A stretch of DNA of 64,000 bases. Origin: Hyphomicrobiales bacterium. GTDB lineage: Bacteria > Pseudomonadota > Alphaproteobacteria > Rhizobiales > Rhizobiaceae. The position numbers and the translations under genes were made by a program. The stretch is taken from the NCBI GenBank assembly GCA_900465665.1, contig UBJO01000009.1, positions 22,223 through 86,222 on the forward strand. The letters run 5' to 3'. Below the pieces are notes generated by a model. That model saw only the letters and a program-made list of their open reading frames with translations. It was not told the origin of the DNA and did no database searches. This document shows, in pieces, positions 26,007 to 35,848 of the stretch; within the stretch, counting starts at the first letter, position 1; each line of letters starts with the position of its first letter.

Positions 26007-26815
26007 TCAGCTCCATAGCGGCGGTTGCCCGATATGCATCTTCAGCGCCTCAGTGAATGCCCTGATTTTTGCGGATGGCACTTGGAGCGCCCGAAGAAGA
26101 TAGATCCCGGAAGGGCCCTCATTCCATTCTTCACCCGATAGCGATAGGTGGACAAGATTACCTGCCTTGACTGAAGGCCCCGCGACCCAGCTCGGCAGGA
26201 ACGCCACACCCATCCCGGCGATCGCAGCACTGGTCAACGCTTCAAAATCGTCGGACGGGAATACGACGCACTCGCACGCCTCCCCTGTAGGCGCGCCAAG
26301 AATATTTGACCAACCGAGAAGATCTTTGCCGTGTAACTTGTCGAGGACACGATGTTGGCGAAGCGCATCTGCACTTTCCGGCACCCCATAGTGTTCAAGA
26401 AAAGCAGGGCTCGCCACGACGATGCGATCGTGAGGCGCCAGCCTGGTTGCGATCAGCGAGCTGTCCTGAAGATCGCCCATCCTCACCACCAGATCGAGCC
26501 GCTCCGCTACCGGGTCGGCCAATCGCTCGGTGAGGTCCAGTTCGACGTGCAGGCTCGGATGTTCCCGCGCGAGAGATGCCAGGACGGGGATGACGTAGCG
26601 TTTTCCGAATGTCGGGAAACAGGCGATCCGCAGCATGCCACTGACCGCGCCATCGAAAGCGGCAACCTCGGCATGGGTATCGGCGAGATCGTCAAGCAGG
26701 CGCTGGGCACGCTCAAACAGGTGACGGCCCGCGTCCGTCAGCGCCAGCGCCCGGGTCGAGCGAACGAGGAGAGCAACGCCCAGGTCCTATTCTAGCGCAT
26801 CGATCTTGGGCTTTC
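26007..26815 (-). pseudogene. LysR-family regulator, N-terminus lost and nonsense codon
   Basis: The intact part from 26636 down (MLRIACFPTFGKRYVIPVLA onwards) is the LysR effector domain. The same frame continues upstream through DLGVALLVRSTRALALTDAG, the linker that follows the recognition helix. A TAG interrupts ALE-stop-DLG where Gln is expected. Beyond about 26815 no helix-turn-helix is readable, so the DNA-binding domain is missing. Confidence 0.75.
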
Positions 26816-27134
26816 TTTGCTGAGTTGGTCGCGTGCCACCATTCACACTCACTCTGGCGGTAACAGGTTGGCCCTATTTCTTCAAAGACGTGATCAAAGA
26901 TATGCCGAACAGGCAGCTTGATTTCCAATGGAATTGTCCGCCGAAGCGCCTGTGATGTTCTTGAAGGGATTTGCACCGGCAACCCTGTCGTTCCGATGGC
27001 ATGCCGTGGTGTAATTCTCTAACTAAAGCAACGACTTGCACTCATGAATGACATCTATGCGTCGCAAGTGGATCATCACCATCGCGGCACGCGTGCGACT
27101 AGCTGACGTGTGCATGTAATCAGGACATGCCAGA
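26816..27134. other. intergenic region without recognisable gene
   Basis: No supported gene, RNA or repeat is seen. It lies between the truncated LysR gene and a frameshifted gene of unknown function and probably contains a recombination junction. Confidence 0.4.
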
Positions 27135-28186
27135 TCAGTTATTATCTTGCGGTTCTGGGGCTGGAAAATTGAATCTGATCGCATCGAGGCTCGGACCCAT
27201 TACGCGGGTCGGCAATTCTCGTTCCGCTTGATGACCCCGGTGGTGCCCCTTGATGAGAACGACTTTACCGCTGCGATAGTGCCGCTCATGCGAAACGACC
27301 CAATGACGAACTGGTGCATTTCGCGCCTCGCTTGCCTGTCTCTCGAACTCTAAGCGAGCTGTTCTTTCGGCCATGTGCGCTGCAGCCTGCGGACCGATCC
27401 GGATCGTCAAATGTGATTTCTGGGCGCCAAGCAACCACGACTTGCCGAACTTTCGGGCGGTCCTCCGGTCCTTGGCGGTGAAAGTCTCGGTATCTGTGGG
27501 AATGATTCCGCCTAAATCCGGTGATGCGAGCATGGCGAAAAGAGCATAGGGGATGAACAGATCATACCCCGTTTCAACCTGATGCACTGTGCGCATGCCA
27601 TGGCTCGCTTCTGGTGAGCGAACACTACGCATGTGAAACTCAAACATAGAACGGCTGAGTTCGACTTCGATGTTGTCATAGTTCAGTCTCCCTGCAGCAG
27701 CTCGCTTGACGAGCAGAGCGCATATCGGATCGACGGCGCCACTTCCCTCACTTTGTGAAACATCGTCACCCGCAGATAGTCCTTGTTTCGATCATCTAGT
27801 AGGTAGCCGCGCAGTCCTATGCCGGATGGCTTGTCGTCGAACCTCGTCACGGGCGAAGCGCGCTCAAAACGAGCTTTACCTAACGCTCGATCATCGAACT
27901 CTACCCAGGCGACTTTAGAAGGAAGCTTTACCTCCCCGAGGATTGTCAGAGCGGGCAAGCTCGGTTCTTCTGCCTCCTCAGTGAAGGCCTCATGTAGGGT
28001 ATCCGCATAAGCGGCAGCCAAATGGTCGAGAAGGTACACCTTTGCCTGCTGCAACGCATCAAGCGCGTATTCACGGAAGGACCTCAGGTGCTCCGACGGT
28101 GCAAAGTGCCAGACGATGTCGTCAGGAGCTGTCGACTTGCCTGCAAGGGACGATCCGTACATTGAGATCAATGATTTATAGAGCAC
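27135..28186 (-). pseudogene. unknown protein, frameshifted near 27685
   Basis: The first part (28186 to 27683) encodes 167 residues ending in SSSELLQGD. In the next frame the text continues smoothly as RLNYDNIEVELSRSMFEFHM and runs 170 more residues to 27135. One missing base near 27685 explains the break, so an original protein of about 345 residues is likely. I recognise no domain. The region around GKSTAPDDIVWHF is not a P-loop by its surroundings. It sits beside a decayed HNH nuclease, so a defence-island origin is possible. Confidence 0.55.
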
Positions 28187-28287
28187 TTCGTGTCCTTAGA
28201 ACTGTTCCCTCTAGTCGACCCGCTTTTGAGCAAGTGGGTTCCGACCACCATCCCAGCTAGCGTGTACGAACGTGAAGCCACGGCGTG

Positions 28288-29214
28288 TTAGCATTTGAAC
28301 GAATTCTCACGATGCCATCTCAGAAACTGAGGATGAGGTCGCTCGTGGATACCCGCTGGCACGATCGCTCTTCCGGTCTTGTTAATGAGACCATGGATGC
28401 TGTCGCGGTCATTTGCATGACGAGAAACCAGAACCTCGAGATCATCCGACAGGCCGATAAGGCCGCGATCAAACATCCAATGAGCGGTGCCAGAAGGTGC
28501 GATGCCGTTCGATAGAATGTCAGGGCCGTTCGCTTCAACTGGGCGAATATGAGCCGCATCGACCTCCGCGCGGCCGCCGCCATTTATCAGCTTCAATCCT
28601 GTTATCGCGCATCGCTTGTCGTAGGCCTGCACGATCACTCGGCGAAACAGCCGATCGCGGACAATGCGCGACGAAAGTTGTGTGACCCGCACCCTTTCCT
28701 CTTCGAACATAAAAGGAGCTTGAAAGCCGTCTGAGAAGCCGGCTCCCATTGGTATGTCTGTCATTGGTATTTCTGTCGCCTCGCCCGATCGCGGAAGCTC
28801 TGGCTGACCCTCCGCCAGAGCAATCGACAGAATGCGATTGAAGTCTACCGCTTAGATCGGCCGCACGGCTGCTTGTGCCCTTCCCGAAATTCGTCTCTGG
28901 TCATTCAGCACGCCGCGTTCAATCACGCCGTCTGGCCCGCTGAATGGAACGACATTGACGAAATCGAGATAGCTGCCGGGCTCGATCAAAGCCAGATACA
29001 TTCCTGGTGCTTTGGGGTCCTGAATTACCTGTGCGACTTTGGCAACCGCGAAATATCCGCGCGTCGCCGCCACCTTCCGAGGCTCGTAATAGATGATCCA
29101 GTCTTCGATGCAGGCCTGGACACGCCCGAGATACTGGCTCGGAAACTGATACTGCTCAGCCGGGCTGTCGTCATAGATCGAATCTGTGCGGTGAATGAAA
29201 ACCCCGAATCCCAT
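28288..29214 (-). pseudogene. HNH endonuclease, interrupted by an in-frame TAA
   Basis: The N-terminal half (29214 to 28855; MGFGVFIHRTDSIYDDSPAE, WIIYYEPRKV) and the C-terminal half share one frame. The C-terminal half contains CAITGLKLINGGGRAEV, AHIRPVEANGPD and GTAHWMFDRGLI. Together they form an HNH nuclease of about 308 residues (restriction-endonuclease-like, HIRP-type). A TAA at 28854-28852 follows AVRPI and splits them. The histidines and asparagine of the nuclease core are still present, so a single substitution could restore it; an internal start at 28764 might still express the nuclease half. Confidence 0.75.
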
Positions 29215-29265
29215 CCTCGATCTCTACCATGGTGACTGCGGTTCAAACCAGGGAGATCAGTCATT

Positions 29266-30105
29266 ATGCATGCCCCCAAGCGCGTCGTGTTTACGCGCGT
29301 TATTCAACAGATCAGCAAAAGCCCGCCTTAATAGAAACCCAGCTCGACCTCGGAAAAGAATTCGTGTTGCGACAAGGCTGGCATTTAGCCGACACTTTCG
29401 TTGATGCCGGTGTCAGCGGCTCGTCGTTTGAGACGAGGCCGGGCCTTCGGGCCGCGTTGGCCAGGTCAAACATGGGCGCCTACGACATCTTTCTTTGCCT
29501 CACCCTCGATCGCCTTTCCCGCGACCTTGAGCATAGCGCTCGCATTCTCAAGATCCTGCAGTTTCATGATGTCGAACTGTGGACGGTACACGGCTGCGCG
29601 GCGGTGTCGTCGATGGAAATGGGACTAAGGGCGGTGTTCAGTCAGGAAGTGCTCGAACAGGTTCGTTATCGGACGCGCGAGGGTATGAAAACCGTCGCCA
29701 AGCATGGAAGGGTCCCCGGGGGCATCTGCTACGGTTACAGGATCAGGCGGGAATTCGACGATAGCGGCGAACCCGTGCGCGGGCTGCGTTCGATCGACGC
29801 CGATGAGGCGGCCACCATCACCTGGATTTTTCGAGCGATATGCGGATCGCCTAAGTCCGGGGAGGATTGCCGAAGAGCTCAATGCATGCGGAGTACCTGG
29901 TCCACGCGGCCGATAGTGGCAGGGCACCGCAATCCGCGGTCATCGCAATCGTGGTAGCGGCATTCTAAACAATCAGGCGTATATCGGGCGGATCGTCTTT
30001 AACCGCCTCGCCTATTGCAAAACAACCGCCACGGAGCGCCGTGTCTCACGCGAGAATGCTGCCGAGTTGCATATCGTTCAGGAGGCGCCGTCCTTAGGAT
30101 TATAA
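29266..30105 (+). pseudogene. serine recombinase, several disabling changes
   Basis: The true start appears to be the ATG at 29266 (MHAPKRVVF). A lost base near 29290 shifts into the frame carrying the catalytic serine (YARYSTDQQ), then LTLDRLSRDLEH and the recombinase domain (GRVPGGICYGYR). An extra T in the T-run near 29829 shifts the frame again, to RYADRLSPGRIAEELN. A TAG at 29914 interrupts PRGR-stop-WQGTAI. The tail (LNNQAYIGRIVFNRLAYCKT) ends at a stop near 30105. It resembles a large serine integrase/resolvase truncated at the zinc-ribbon end. Confidence 0.8.
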
Positions 30106-30193
30106 ACGATGCTCTTTGGCAGCGTGTGAAGATGCGCCAAGAAAACTGGCGAGCAGGCTAGGACGGCGGTTTGTCATCTCGGCGCGGGCTTAC

Positions 30194-31447
30194 TTAGGTC
30201 GCAAACGTGCTGAGGATCGGCTTCATCAGCCTTATATGTGCATCTATACGCTCGAGTACCTTTGCCGGAACGACCTCGCGTTCCGGCAGCGACCACCAGC
30301 GGTCGTTCACATGTTCGACCGTGTCGATCACCGCCTTCACAACTGCGGTTTCCGGCAATCGTGCGCGATTGGCGAAGACTTTCCATCGCTGGGCATTCAA
30401 TGCCTTGAAGGGGCGCTCGCCGGCGAGCGACAGAGCCATGGCGTCCGCTGGGATGTACGGGATCGTCGAGAGCACGTCGTAGACAGGTGCGAGATCCGGT
30501 TTGTCGCCAGCACCTCGATAGATCAATGACCAATTTTTCAGGTGCATGTCGCCATTGCCGGTGATGGCAGCCAGTGCGAGCCGGCGGACGAACTCGATCG
30601 CAGCGTCTGACGACACGGCAACGTTAAGAGCTGCAGCGATGTCATGATAGGCGGCTCCCTCGTATTTGCGGGACGGGTAGACGCCGAACACCTGCGCGAA
30701 GTCCTCGATATGGATCCGCTCGCCGTTTGCACCACGATCGAAACGTTTGACGAGTAGGACTTTGCCATCCGACAGTGTCTCGAACTCTTTCGGTATTCCC
30801 TCGAATTCCGATTGCTCGACAAGTTCGTGCTCCGGAACCTCCATGCCTACCGCTTCAGCCAAAGCAAGATTGGCATATTCATTTTCCGACACTCCGGGAA
30901 ACGAGGTCGAGGGAAATTTTGCGATATAAGAGCCTTGGTCGTCGCCGAGCGGCAACGTCAGTCCGCCGCCCTTGCCAGTGTTCTTGATTACCGAGAGCTT
31001 CATCTGGACGCCGGCGAGCGAAAACCGGGCTTTCGGTTTTGACGTAGGCATATCGTCGAGAGGTGACATCGTTCCATCGCTCGGCACGACGCGCACGGCA
31101 CCCGGCAGGTCCGCCCCGAGTGCTACAAGTAGATCGAAATCGTTCCCGGCGCGAACGCTACCGGCGTGGTGCTTCTCCATCGCCTCGCGCAATTTGTCTT
31201 CGGGGAGCAGATTGGCAAAGAATGCCGGCAACGCTCGGGCGACAGGTTTCGGGTCCTTGCGTAAGCCGCCAGTTGCTGCACGGAAAGACAGGCTAAGAAC
31301 CGGAAAGCCGCCCGTCGCGCGATAACTCCCCTCGAAGCTGAAAGCGTTGAAGTCGCCGGGCGTCCGAACGATGGTGCCGACCTTCACCTCGTTCAGCAAT
31401 ACTTCGAGCGATGAAATGGATCTCGGATCAGAGGAAGCTTCAGACAT
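30194..31447 (-). CDS. hipA: HipA-family serine/threonine kinase toxin
   Basis: The product from the ATG at 31447 is 417 residues. It has the HipA N-terminal region (FEGSYRATGGFPVLSLSF), RFSLAGVQMKLSV, the kinase loop TGNGDMHLKNWSL (catalytic D300, metal-binding N305) and LAPVYDVLST. HipA phosphorylates an aminoacyl-tRNA synthetase to cause growth arrest. The start overlaps the hipB stop by 8 bases. No disabling change is seen. Confidence 0.92.
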   Translation of the reverse strand: MSEASSDPRSISSLEVLLNEVKVGTIVRTPGDFNAFSFEGSYRATGGFPVLSLSFRAATGGLRKDPKPVARALPAFFANLLPEDKLREAMEKHHAGSVRAGNDFDLLVALGADLPGAVRVVPSDGTMSPLDDMPTSKPKARFSLAGVQMKLSVIKNTGKGGGLTLPLGDDQGSYIAKFPSTSFPGVSENEYANLALAEAVGMEVPEHELVEQSEFEGIPKEFETLSDGKVLLVKRFDRGANGERIHIEDFAQVFGVYPSRKYEGAAYHDIAAALNVAVSSDAAIEFVRRLALAAITGNGDMHLKNWSLIYRGAGDKPDLAPVYDVLSTIPYIPADAMALSLAGERPFKALNAQRWKVFANRARLPETAVVKAVIDTVEHVNDRWWSLPEREVVPAKVLERIDAHIRLMKPILSTFAT

Positions 31448-31754
31448 TCTCATCCCCGTCTGGATGAGCCGTAAACGCCGGAAGATCGTCGAGATCGTCA
31501 TGCGGCCGCAGCAGCGCGCCGACGGCCGGAACCATGGTCTGCGGTATGAGCATTAGTTCAAGCCCGAGCGCGCGGCCGATGTTGATCAGGGTCGTCGTGC
31601 GCGCAGCACTGCTTCCGGCTTCAATCTCACGATAGCGGGGGCGCGATATCCCCGCGATGTCGGCAACCTGCTCCTGGGTCAGTTGTCGGCCTTTGCGAGT
31701 AGCCTTCAGCAACCGCCCGATTTCCAGCAAGGCATCTGACTCAGACCGTGCCAT
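31440..31754 (-). CDS. hipB: HipB-family antitoxin (Xre-type)
   Basis: The 104-residue product carries a helix-turn-helix (RQLTQEQVADIAGISRPRYR, REIEAGSSAART) and should bind HipA and the operator upstream. It is longer than E. coli HipB by a C-terminal tail rich in Asp. Confidence 0.9.
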   Translation of the reverse strand: MARSESDALLEIGRLLKATRKGRQLTQEQVADIAGISRPRYREIEAGSSAARTTTLINIGRALGLELMLIPQTMVPAVGALLRPHDDLDDLPAFTAHPDGDENV

Positions 31755-31834
31755 CCTACCTACCCAAGCTTCCCCGTGCAGCAGGGCAAGCTATCTCAAA
31801 AATTCCGAGCTCGGTCAACAGAAAAGATACAAAT

Positions 31835-31862
31835 ACGGATCATCTTCATAGAATTGATCCGT
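31835..31862. promoter_or_regulatory. hipBA operator-like inverted repeat
   Basis: ACGGATCA (31835-31842) and TGATCCGT (31855-31862) are perfect 8-bp arms with a 12-base spacer, 80 bases upstream of hipB, followed by an AT-rich stretch. This resembles the spaced inverted repeats bound by HipB proteins. Confidence 0.55.
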
Positions 31863-31991
31863 TTATATATCATTCAAACTGTTTTCTGAATGGCTGCGTT
31901 GCGGTCGGCGCGTCTTAGCACCATACATGCTTTGTTAAAGGCACGTCCCTATTTCCGCTCGCCCTCGGCACTGGTGCCGGAGAGAAACGGA

Positions 31992-34103
31992 ATGGGCATG
32001 CCAAAACACAATCTTTCATCACGTCATTTTCAGCGAAAAATTTCGGAATTCTGCGAGGTGCGTATTGCACCGATATCCTCGAGACGAGTGCTGGAGGATG
32101 TCCGCCCATACCTGATCAGCCCGATCATATACCGTAAACGGCCGCCGATCCTGAATGGCCATCTCGACTGGATCGCGATAGGCGAATCCTGCGGGATCGA
32201 AGCCGACATGAACGCTGAACTGAAGAAGCAGTTGCGGCCGGCGCTAGATGCGATCATCCGGTGGCTGAAGGCGCCCGCTGTCGCCGAGGACGCCCTGCCG
32301 GCAAAGCCGTCTGCCCATAAAAGCAAGGCTGAAGCGGTCAAAAAGACAGCGCCAGTTTCCTCGACCAGAAAACCGCAATACGCTGCGGCCGACGGAATTT
32401 TCGCCCGCAACACATCTGCACAACGCGGTCCGGCGCCAAAGCCAATCAGTCCATTCCCGGATCCGCTATTTGAGGCGACAGACGATCCGGCGAGCTTTCA
32501 GGATGCGCTCATCTATCATATGCGCCGGTTTGGCGACAGCTACTGGCAGCTTTACCGTGCGGTGGTTCGCTTGACCGAAACCTTCGACAGCAAAACGCTT
32601 CTGTCCTGGATCCAGGGCGAACGCGTCCCGCGCTCTGTTGCCAGTTTCGACATTCTGCGCCGGATCGAGATGCGGTACCGGTTGTCGGACGGCTATTTCA
32701 AGACGAAACTGCCGCATCAGGCGCGATCGCTCTATGGGCATGATCTAGGCGACATCAGCCCGGCCGAGCGCCGGCGGATTTCTTTACATCTGCTAGAGGA
32801 CTTCAACACCATGCCCTTCACGAAGCGAGAGGAGATCCTCGATTGGGTGCGCCGGGTGATCATCTCCGGCTCCACCGAGTATCGCCGTTACCAAGCCGCA
32901 AAGAGCAAGGAGCGTTATGCGATCCGTTTTCCCGGTGTCACCTACGGTGGCGGTTCACTGTCACCCCGATCTCTGACATCTGCTGCCAATGCCAACCAGC
33001 ATATTGTTGAAGAACTCGACGATCCCGACCTGCTGTCCGGTGTCGTCGACGCACCGCCGCGCCTTGCGATGGAGATGGCAGACCTGATCCGGTTCAAAAC
33101 CTCGACGCTAACGGCGATCGGCTTACAGCGCAACGGGGTGTGGGGTGAAGAAACCGCGTCACAGAAGATCGAACATCTTGGCTTGATGTTCGGCGCGCTT
33201 GCCGCCTCCCCCTCCGGCATCGTCAAAGGTCGGGGCGTGCCGCTTAGTCAGTTGAGCTTTGGCCTGCTGGTCTTCCCCGGCGTCTGGGACTGGTACCTGC
33301 GATGGCGCGAGCAGCGGCGCGGCTTTTGCAGGAAGTGGGAAGAGGACATGTTGATGGTCGCGCAGGCCCTCACCCGCGCGGAGGTCGGCTGGATCCGGCA
33401 GCACCCGGAACTACTCAAAAACGTTCGTCCGATCGAAGGGCTGATCGCTCCGGAGGAAATCGAGTTCGCAACCCGCGACTGGAATGGTGCTTGCGATGGG
33501 TTTCATCGGCATGCGGCCAATCGATCAAAAGAAATCCAGCGGGTCGCGCGTGTTCATCGTGATCCGTTCGAGCCGATCATGTGCATTCTCGAAGCCGACA
33601 GCCCGCTGGCGGAATATCGCAAGATCACTGACGAGATCCTGAAGCGCATGCCCGACGAGGATCGCTATCCGCGGCCGGCAGCGGAAGCTGTGCGATCCTT
33701 TTTACTGTTGCGGCTTGGCCTGCATCTCGGTCTTCGCCAGAAGAACCTGCGCCAGCTTCGGGTCTGCCCGCGCGGACACTTCCCGACATCGCAGCGACGG
33801 CTCGAAGACCTGAAATGCGGTGAACTGCGCTGGAGCGATCGGGAGAACGGCTGGGAAGTGCTCATCCCGTCGGTCGCCTTCAAGAACCGCGGGTCATCGC
33901 TCTTCGGTCAAAAGCCGTTTCGCTTGATTCTGCCGGACCTGCTTGATCTCTACAAATACCTCGATGCTTATATCGACAAACATCGCGGCGTGCTCCTCGG
34001 CAGTGCAAAGGATCCCGGCACGCTATTCGTCAAGACCGTGAAGACAACGAGCCTAGATGCCGCTTATGACTCAACGAAATTCTACGAGGCGTATCCTGGA
34101 TAG
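31992..34103 (+). pseudogene. integrase-like tyrosine recombinase, C-terminal end lost to a local inversion
   Basis: From the ATG at 31992 (GGAG upstream; a start at 31890 is possible) about 703 residues are encoded. Late in the protein LRLGLHLGLRQKNLRQL offers the first catalytic Arg and VAFKN the Lys of a tyrosine recombinase. The frame then ends abruptly after STKFYEA with three foreign residues. The missing HxxR box (GPHNLRDILATHILKQ) and YAIQDTP are encoded on the opposite strand directly downstream (about 34088-34215). The gene therefore lacks the second Arg and the Tyr nucleophile and should be inactive. Confidence 0.75.
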
Positions 34104-34215
34104 CATAGCTCGCCTGTTCATATGAACCGGTCTGCTTCAGGATATGGGTCGCAAGAATATCCCGAAGATTATGCGGTCCGTGCGGCAGCAAGCCCTTGTC
34201 CGATATCCGACGGAT
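34088..34215 (-). pseudogene. inverted C-terminal segment of the integrase
   Basis: On the minus strand this encodes GLLPHGPHNLRDILATHILK and QTGSYEQASYAIQDTP, the box normally following the truncated plus-strand integrase. The reading stops resembling the family after QDTP at about 34087, exactly where the plus-strand protein goes wrong. Boundaries are estimates from where similarity ends. Confidence 0.7.
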
Positions 34216-34218
34216 GCC

Positions 34219-34314
34219 GTGTGGGACCTGGCAGCTGAAGACCGGCGCAACATCCTGCCTGGCACGACCTCGACCCACGACGAATTTTACGACGAAGACG
34301 GTCTGCCAATATGA
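34219..34314 (+). pseudogene. C-terminal fragment of a toxin-antitoxin antitoxin
   Basis: The frame reads VWDLAAEDRRNILPGTTSTH then DEFYDEDGLPI and ends with TGA overlapping the ATG of the PIN-domain frame (ATATGA). Ending in ...YDEDGLP and the tight coupling are typical of VapB-type antitoxins. The N-terminal DNA-binding part is missing, probably removed by the inversion junction. Confidence 0.55.
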
Positions 34315-34714
34315 TTGCAGTCGATACCTCCGTGGTCATCGCGATAGCTGCTGATGAGCCGGAGGCCGAAGTCTTCAGGCCGCCTCTCGGTCGAAAGCCC
34401 ATCATTATTGGCTGGCCGACCTTGCTGGAAGTGCGAATGGTCCTGACCGGCAAAGGGTTTGCCAGCGCAGCAAAGATGATCAAGCAGTTTGCCGACACGC
34501 CGAATAGACCACCGTTGTGTTCGACGAGAAACACTACCGCGCGGCCGAGGACGCTTTTGAGCGGTTCGGCCGCGGTCGTCATCCAGCTGCGCTCAATATG
34601 GGTGACTTCTTCTCCTTCGCTGTCGCCACCATCGCCAAGGCGCCGCTCCTCTTCAAGGGACAGAATTTCGGGCGGACAGATCTTAAACTCCATCCCGCGT
34701 CTCCCATGATATGA
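34311..34714 (+). pseudogene. VapC PIN-domain toxin, frameshifted
   Basis: MIAVDTSVVIAIAADEPEAE is a PIN N-terminus with the first Asp present. After about residue 65 (FADTPN) the continuation moves to another frame: VVFDEKHYRAAEDAFERFGR, then HPAALNMGDFFSFAVA and LLFKGQNFGRTDL. These carry the remaining acidic residues and the typical C-terminus. One indel near 34505-34515 explains it. Confidence 0.75.
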
Positions 34715-35160
34715 TGAGCCCGAGCCGCAATTCGATCGATCGCCGCGCCCACGAGCTTGACACGATCGCCGCCGTCCTTCCGATCGAGCGGCGCGATGAA
34801 CTCGCCGAGCTGCTCACTGACCAAGACGTCGAGACGCTGCGCCATCTGGTCAATAGGGCATGGCAGAAAACATCCTGCGGGCTCTAACCTCGGATCTTGC
34901 CTACTTGCAAGCGTGGTCGCTGGCGGCGACCGACAGTCCCCTCCCCTGGCCGGCGCCGGAAGCGCTGCTCCTGAAATTCGTTGCCCATCATCTCTGGGAT
35001 CCGGTCAAGCGCGAGGCGGATCCTACACACGGCATGCCAGATGCCATCGACGAGCAGCTTCGTGACCAGGGTTTCCTACGTACCATCGGCGCGCATTCGC
35101 CCGACACTGTGCGCCGGCGGCTTGCGAACTGGTCGACCTTGACGAAATGGCGCGGGGATT
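34711..35160 (+). pseudogene. tyrosine integrase, N-terminal fragment
   Basis: MMSPSRNSIDRRAHELDTIA then AAVLPIERRDELAELL starts at 34711. A lost base near 34857 shifts to the frame reading MAENILRALTSDLAYLQAWS, PLPWPAPEALLLKFVAHHLW and RRRLANWSTLTKWRG. That is the SAM-like core-binding domain of a rhizobial site-specific integrase. Similarity ends near 35155, where AbiE-type genes start. The C-terminal end of the same kind of protein reappears at 37201-37305. Confidence 0.75.
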
Positions 35161-35214
35161 TCAGTAAATTAGATGCTTGGACGTCGCCAAAATTTGCATG
35201 AAATTTAAAAAAAC

Positions 35215-35249
35215 TGCATTCACGCCTATATGTCGCTGTAGTGAGTGCA
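35215..35249. promoter_or_regulatory. abiE promoter/operator-like inverted repeat
   Basis: TGCATTCAC (35215-35223) and GTGAGTGCA (35241-35249) are 9-bp arms with one mismatch, flanking a CTATAT -10-like sequence, just upstream of the AbiEi-like gene. AbiEi proteins are known to repress through inverted repeats. Confidence 0.5.
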
Positions 35250-35260
35250 GGAGCTATCCC

Positions 35261-35848
35261 ATGACGAAGTTACAGGAACTGAAAAAGCGTCTGCGGTCTG
35301 GCAAGGTCTACCGTCGGAAGGATCTCGCCCGATGGTCGTCGTCTGTCGATCGGCACCTGCAGCAGCTGCTGGCGGAAGGATACCTGACCAAGCTATCGAC
35401 CGGCGTCTATTACCGGCCGAAGCAGACCGCGTTCGGCAAAGCCCATGCCGAGGATGACGCGCTCGTCGCGGCCTTCCTCAAGGATGACCATTACCTGGTT
35501 ACCTCGCCCAATGCCTATAACAGCTTGGGTGTCGGCGCGACCCAGCTCTATAACAAGACCGTCGTCTATAACCATAAGCGCCACGGAAACTTCATGCTGG
35601 GCGGCCGCGAGTTCGAGTTCCGCAAAAAGCCCGCGTTCCCCAAAACTCTGACCAAAGAATTCCTGCTGGTCGACCTGGTCAACAATCTCGACCAGCTGGC
35701 CGAGGACCACGATCAGGTGCTGGCCCGCGTGAAGGAACGCGCCCTGCAGGGCAATCGCACCGCCCTCACCCGTGCCGTCAAGGAATACGGCATGGTACGC
35801 ACGCGGAAATTCTTCAACACCCTGGCCGCGGATATGCATGCCAGCTGA
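35261..35848 (+). CDS. AbiEi-family antitoxin (type IV toxin-antitoxin system)
   Basis: From the ATG at 35261 (AGGAGC upstream) the product is 195 residues. It has an N-terminal winged helix (VYRRKDLARWSSSVDRHLQQ, LLAEGYLTKLSTGVYYRP) and the AbiEi C-terminal region (YLVTSPNAYNSLGVGATQLY, VYNHKRHGNF). It would repress the operon and counter the nucleotidyltransferase toxin. Its end overlaps the toxin start by 11 bases. It appears intact. Confidence 0.85.
   Translation: MTKLQELKKRLRSGKVYRRKDLARWSSSVDRHLQQLLAEGYLTKLSTGVYYRPKQTAFGKAHAEDDALVAAFLKDDHYLVTSPNAYNSLGVGATQLYNKTVVYNHKRHGNFMLGGREFEFRKKPAFPKTLTKEFLLVDLVNNLDQLAEDHDQVLARVKERALQGNRTALTRAVKEYGMVRTRKFFNTLAADMHAS

Noticed and set aside
27135..27647. 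Treating the 170-residue frame as an independent gene
   Set aside because: Its sequence continues directly from the upstream frame with one base missing, so a split gene is the simpler reading.
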